Assembly (NCBI GenBank): GCA_964534765.1
Contig: CAZHRJ010000119.1
Coordinates: 1-9,100, forward strand
Length of the DNA: 9,100 nucleotides
Direction of reading: 5' to 3'
From: CAZHRJ01 sp964534765
Lineage (GTDB): Bacteria > Lindowbacteria > 2-12-FULL-62-27
The notes beneath the pieces were generated by a model. That model saw only the letters and a list, made by a program, of their open reading frames with translations. It searched no databases and was not told where the DNA came from. The position numbers and the translations under genes are program-made. Positions 7,554 through 9,100 of this stretch are shown piece after piece (within the stretch, counting starts at the first letter, position 1; every line of letters begins with the position of its first letter).

Positions 7554-8456
7554 CTATGCCGATTCTCCGTTGCGGCCGTTCAGAGCCTCGTCGACGCTGA
7601 GGGGTAAAGTCTGCGGCGACTCACCGGCCCGCCGGGATTTTTCAAAAAAATATCGGGTGATCGCCGGCGGCTCCAGTCTCGCCCGCGCCAACAACGGAAT
7701 GTCCGTCAAAACACTTCGCACGTCCCGATCCGCCAGGAGCCGGCCGCTTTCCAGCACCATGACACGCCCGGCCACCTGCGGAACCAGATCCATCTCATGT
7801 GTCACAATCAGAAATGCGTATTGGTGTTTCCGGTTCAGATGCCGGATCAGACTGATCAGATGCCGGGTGGCGGCCGGATCAAGCCCTGCCGCGGGCTCGT
7901 CGAGAACCAGGAGCGGCGCGCGCATGGCGATGAGGCCGGCCAGCGCGACCCGTTTCATCTCTCCCAGACTCAAATGATGGATCGGCCGGTGCGCCAGGTG
8001 ATCGGCCTCCGTTAGCCGCAGCGCCTCCGTCACCCGCTGGCGGACGTCTTCCGGCTTAAGGCCCAGATTGGTGAGTCCGTATGCCACGTCTTCGGAGACG
8101 TGGCTGCAAAACAGCTGGTCGTTCGGATCCTGAAACAAAATCCCTATCTTTTGAAATGCACTCGCCGCCGTTTGCGGCGTGAGAGGCATGCCGCACAGCC
8201 GAAGCTGACCCGCGTCGGCGGGCAAAAGCCCGGCGAGCAGTTTGAGGAGGGTCGTCTTGCCGGATCCGTTGGGACCGCAAAGCGCGACCGCTTCACCGGC
8301 CCGCAGCGTAAATCCGACATCCGTCAAAATAGGGAAACCGTCGTGGTAGGAAAAGCTGACATTGGAACATTCCAGCACGGCATCCCCGTTGACCGGCTGA
8401 AGCGGCGACAGATCGTAGGATTCGGGACAAACTTCCACATCGGGTGGCTCGGTCAC
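7554..8456 (-). CDS. cbiO: ATP-binding subunit of an ECF/CbiO-type importer
   Basis: This 300-residue cytosolic ABC ATPase powers an energy-coupling-factor importer together with the membrane protein encoded just before it. Motifs in order are Walker A GPNGSGKT at 61-68, the Q-loop in FQDPNDQLF around Q109 (hallmark of the CbiO/EcfA family), signature LSLGE at 162-166, Walker B LLVLDEP at 182-188, and the switch histidine H220. About 25 residues precede the ABC domain, and a tail of about 30 (RRAGESPQ onward) follows it with no recognised motif. The start is GTG at 8456, sharing GTGA with the upstream stop (4-base overlap), which implies coupled translation. The order membrane subunit then a single ATPase fits dedicated cobalt/nickel systems (CbiMNQO) better than shared EcfA1-A2-T modules, but the substrate subunit is outside the window, so metal versus vitamin uptake is open. 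The gene symbol reflects family and order, not proven substrate. Confidence 0.9.
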   Translation of the reverse strand: MTEPPDVEVCPESYDLSPLQPVNGDAVLECSNVSFSYHDGFPILTDVGFTLRAGEAVALCGPNGSGKTTLLKLLAGLLPADAGQLRLCGMPLTPQTAASAFQKIGILFQDPNDQLFCSHVSEDVAYGLTNLGLKPEDVRQRVTEALRLTEADHLAHRPIHHLSLGEMKRVALAGLIAMRAPLLVLDEPAAGLDPAATRHLISLIRHLNRKHQYAFLIVTHEMDLVPQVAGRVMVLESGRLLADRDVRSVLTDIPLLARARLEPPAITRYFFEKSRRAGESPQTLPLSVDEALNGRNGESA

Positions 8457-9100
8457 GCCCCGCCCCTGGCTCGCATGCTGAAGTTGATCCGGCAGGCGCG
8501 ATCATACGCCTGAAGAAAAATCTGAGCGACGATCCGGCCGATCGTGTCCATTTTCCGTGCCGGCCCCGCCCATCCGCCCCTTGCCTTGGCGGCCGTCATC
8601 TGCCGGTCGAATTCGTCCCAGAGCAAAAAGACGTAGCGGTACATGAAGGCCAGCGTGTCAACGAGCACAGCGGGAATCCGAATTCGATGGAGCGTCTGAA
8701 TCTGTTCGGTAAATGGAGTGGTCAGAAACAGCGCCGCCATCCAGGACATGTCACACGCCACCCGCGCGCCCGCCCCCAACCCCTCCATGATCCCCTCCCG
8801 ATAGACCGTGACCGGGCCGATCGAGACCAGCGGTGTAATCCCGAATCCGATCGAAAATCCCGCCATCACGATCAGCGTGGCCCAGGCCGGCGCCAGAATG
8901 AAAATCAGAGCGTGCCTCAGCGAGACTTGGGAGTGGATCAAAATCGCGCAGGCCGCGCCGCACAGAATCAGGGAGAGAGCGAGATCCGCCACCAAAACAT
9001 TGGCGGCAATCGCGCCCGCCGCCAGCGCCATTTTCAGCCCGGCGCAGGCTCTGCGCCATCCCGGGCGTGTATTGGAAAAAAGTCTTGTTTCAATTTCAAG
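8453..9100 (-). CDS. cbiQ: Membrane coupling (T) subunit of an ECF/CbiQ-type importer, 5' partial
   Basis: This transmembrane protein couples the substrate-binding subunit of an ECF importer to its ATPase. Numbered from the ATG at 9031, hydrophobic helices lie near 3-33, 40-66 and 95-105, with a further one around 122-138. The C-terminal cytosolic region carries the two Ala-Arg-Gly coupling motifs of EcfT/CbiQ: AKARGG (ARG at 150-152) and RARGG (188-190), the latter ending the protein as is usual. The ATG at 9031 would give 192 residues, but the frame stays open to the right edge, and the residues before it (GWRRACAGLKMAL) look like the conserved pre-helix DPRxKL region of the family. The true start is therefore probably at or beyond 9100, and the gene is given as partial. 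A CbiM/CbiN or other substrate subunit would be expected further upstream on this strand. The stop overlaps the ATPase start by 4 bases. Confidence 0.85.
   Translation of the reverse strand, partial: LEIETRLFSNTRPGWRRACAGLKMALAAGAIAANVLVADLALSLILCGAACAILIHSQVSLRHALIFILAPAWATLIVMAGFSIGFGITPLVSIGPVTVYREGIMEGLGAGARVACDMSWMAALFLTTPFTEQIQTLHRIRIPAVLVDTLAFMYRYVFLLWDEFDRQMTAAKARGGWAGPARKMDTIGRIVAQIFLQAYDRACRINFSMRARGGA

Noticed and set aside
8453..9031. Treating the importer membrane subunit as complete from the ATG at 9031.
   Set aside because: The frame stays open to the window edge and family-like residues precede that ATG, so a partial gene is more likely, though the ATG cannot be excluded.

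Overview
The window comes from a moderately GC-rich bacterium and is almost entirely coding. It holds seven protein genes, two of them cut by the window edges, and no stretch over 300 bases lacks a gene. I saw no tRNA, rRNA, CRISPR array, insertion sequence or long repeat. A fused cytochrome b next to a short cytochrome bd-like oxidase subunit carrying a c-type heme domain recalls respiratory modules described in Nitrospirota. That placement is an inference from gene content, not a sequence match, and other deep-branching aerobic lineages remain possible.

Left, plus strand (2-3543): a respiratory block. A cytochrome b (bc1/b6f family, 5' end missing) is followed after 2 bases by a CydA-like membrane protein. 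In this protein the quinol-binding Q-loop is essentially absent and the last helix is replaced by a C-terminal cytochrome c domain. Then, 18 bases on, comes an exported M48 zinc metalloprotease with an NTF2-like tail. The tight spacing suggests one transcript. The simplest reading is a membrane unit that passes electrons from quinol through a bc-type complex to a c-heme-fused oxidase-like subunit. The protease may act in envelope quality control.

Middle (3610-7501): two full-length transketolases of clearly different subfamilies face each other and overlap tail to tail by 23 bases. The plus-strand copy is of the E. coli/plant type and has a strong ribosome-binding site and a GTG start. The minus-strand copy is of the animal-like type. 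Both keep the thiamine diphosphate motif and the catalytic glutamate.

Right, minus strand (7554-9100): a CbiQ/EcfT-type membrane coupling protein (5' end outside the window) and a CbiO/EcfA-type ATPase, joined by a GTGA stop/start overlap. Together they form the T and A parts of an energy-coupling-factor importer. The substrate-binding subunit is not visible and would be expected beyond the right edge. The animal-like transketolase follows the ATPase after 52 bases and may be co-transcribed with it or have its own promoter. No wholly unknown system is evident. The most unusual item is the reduced bd-like subunit with its cytochrome c domain and its pairing with cytochrome b.
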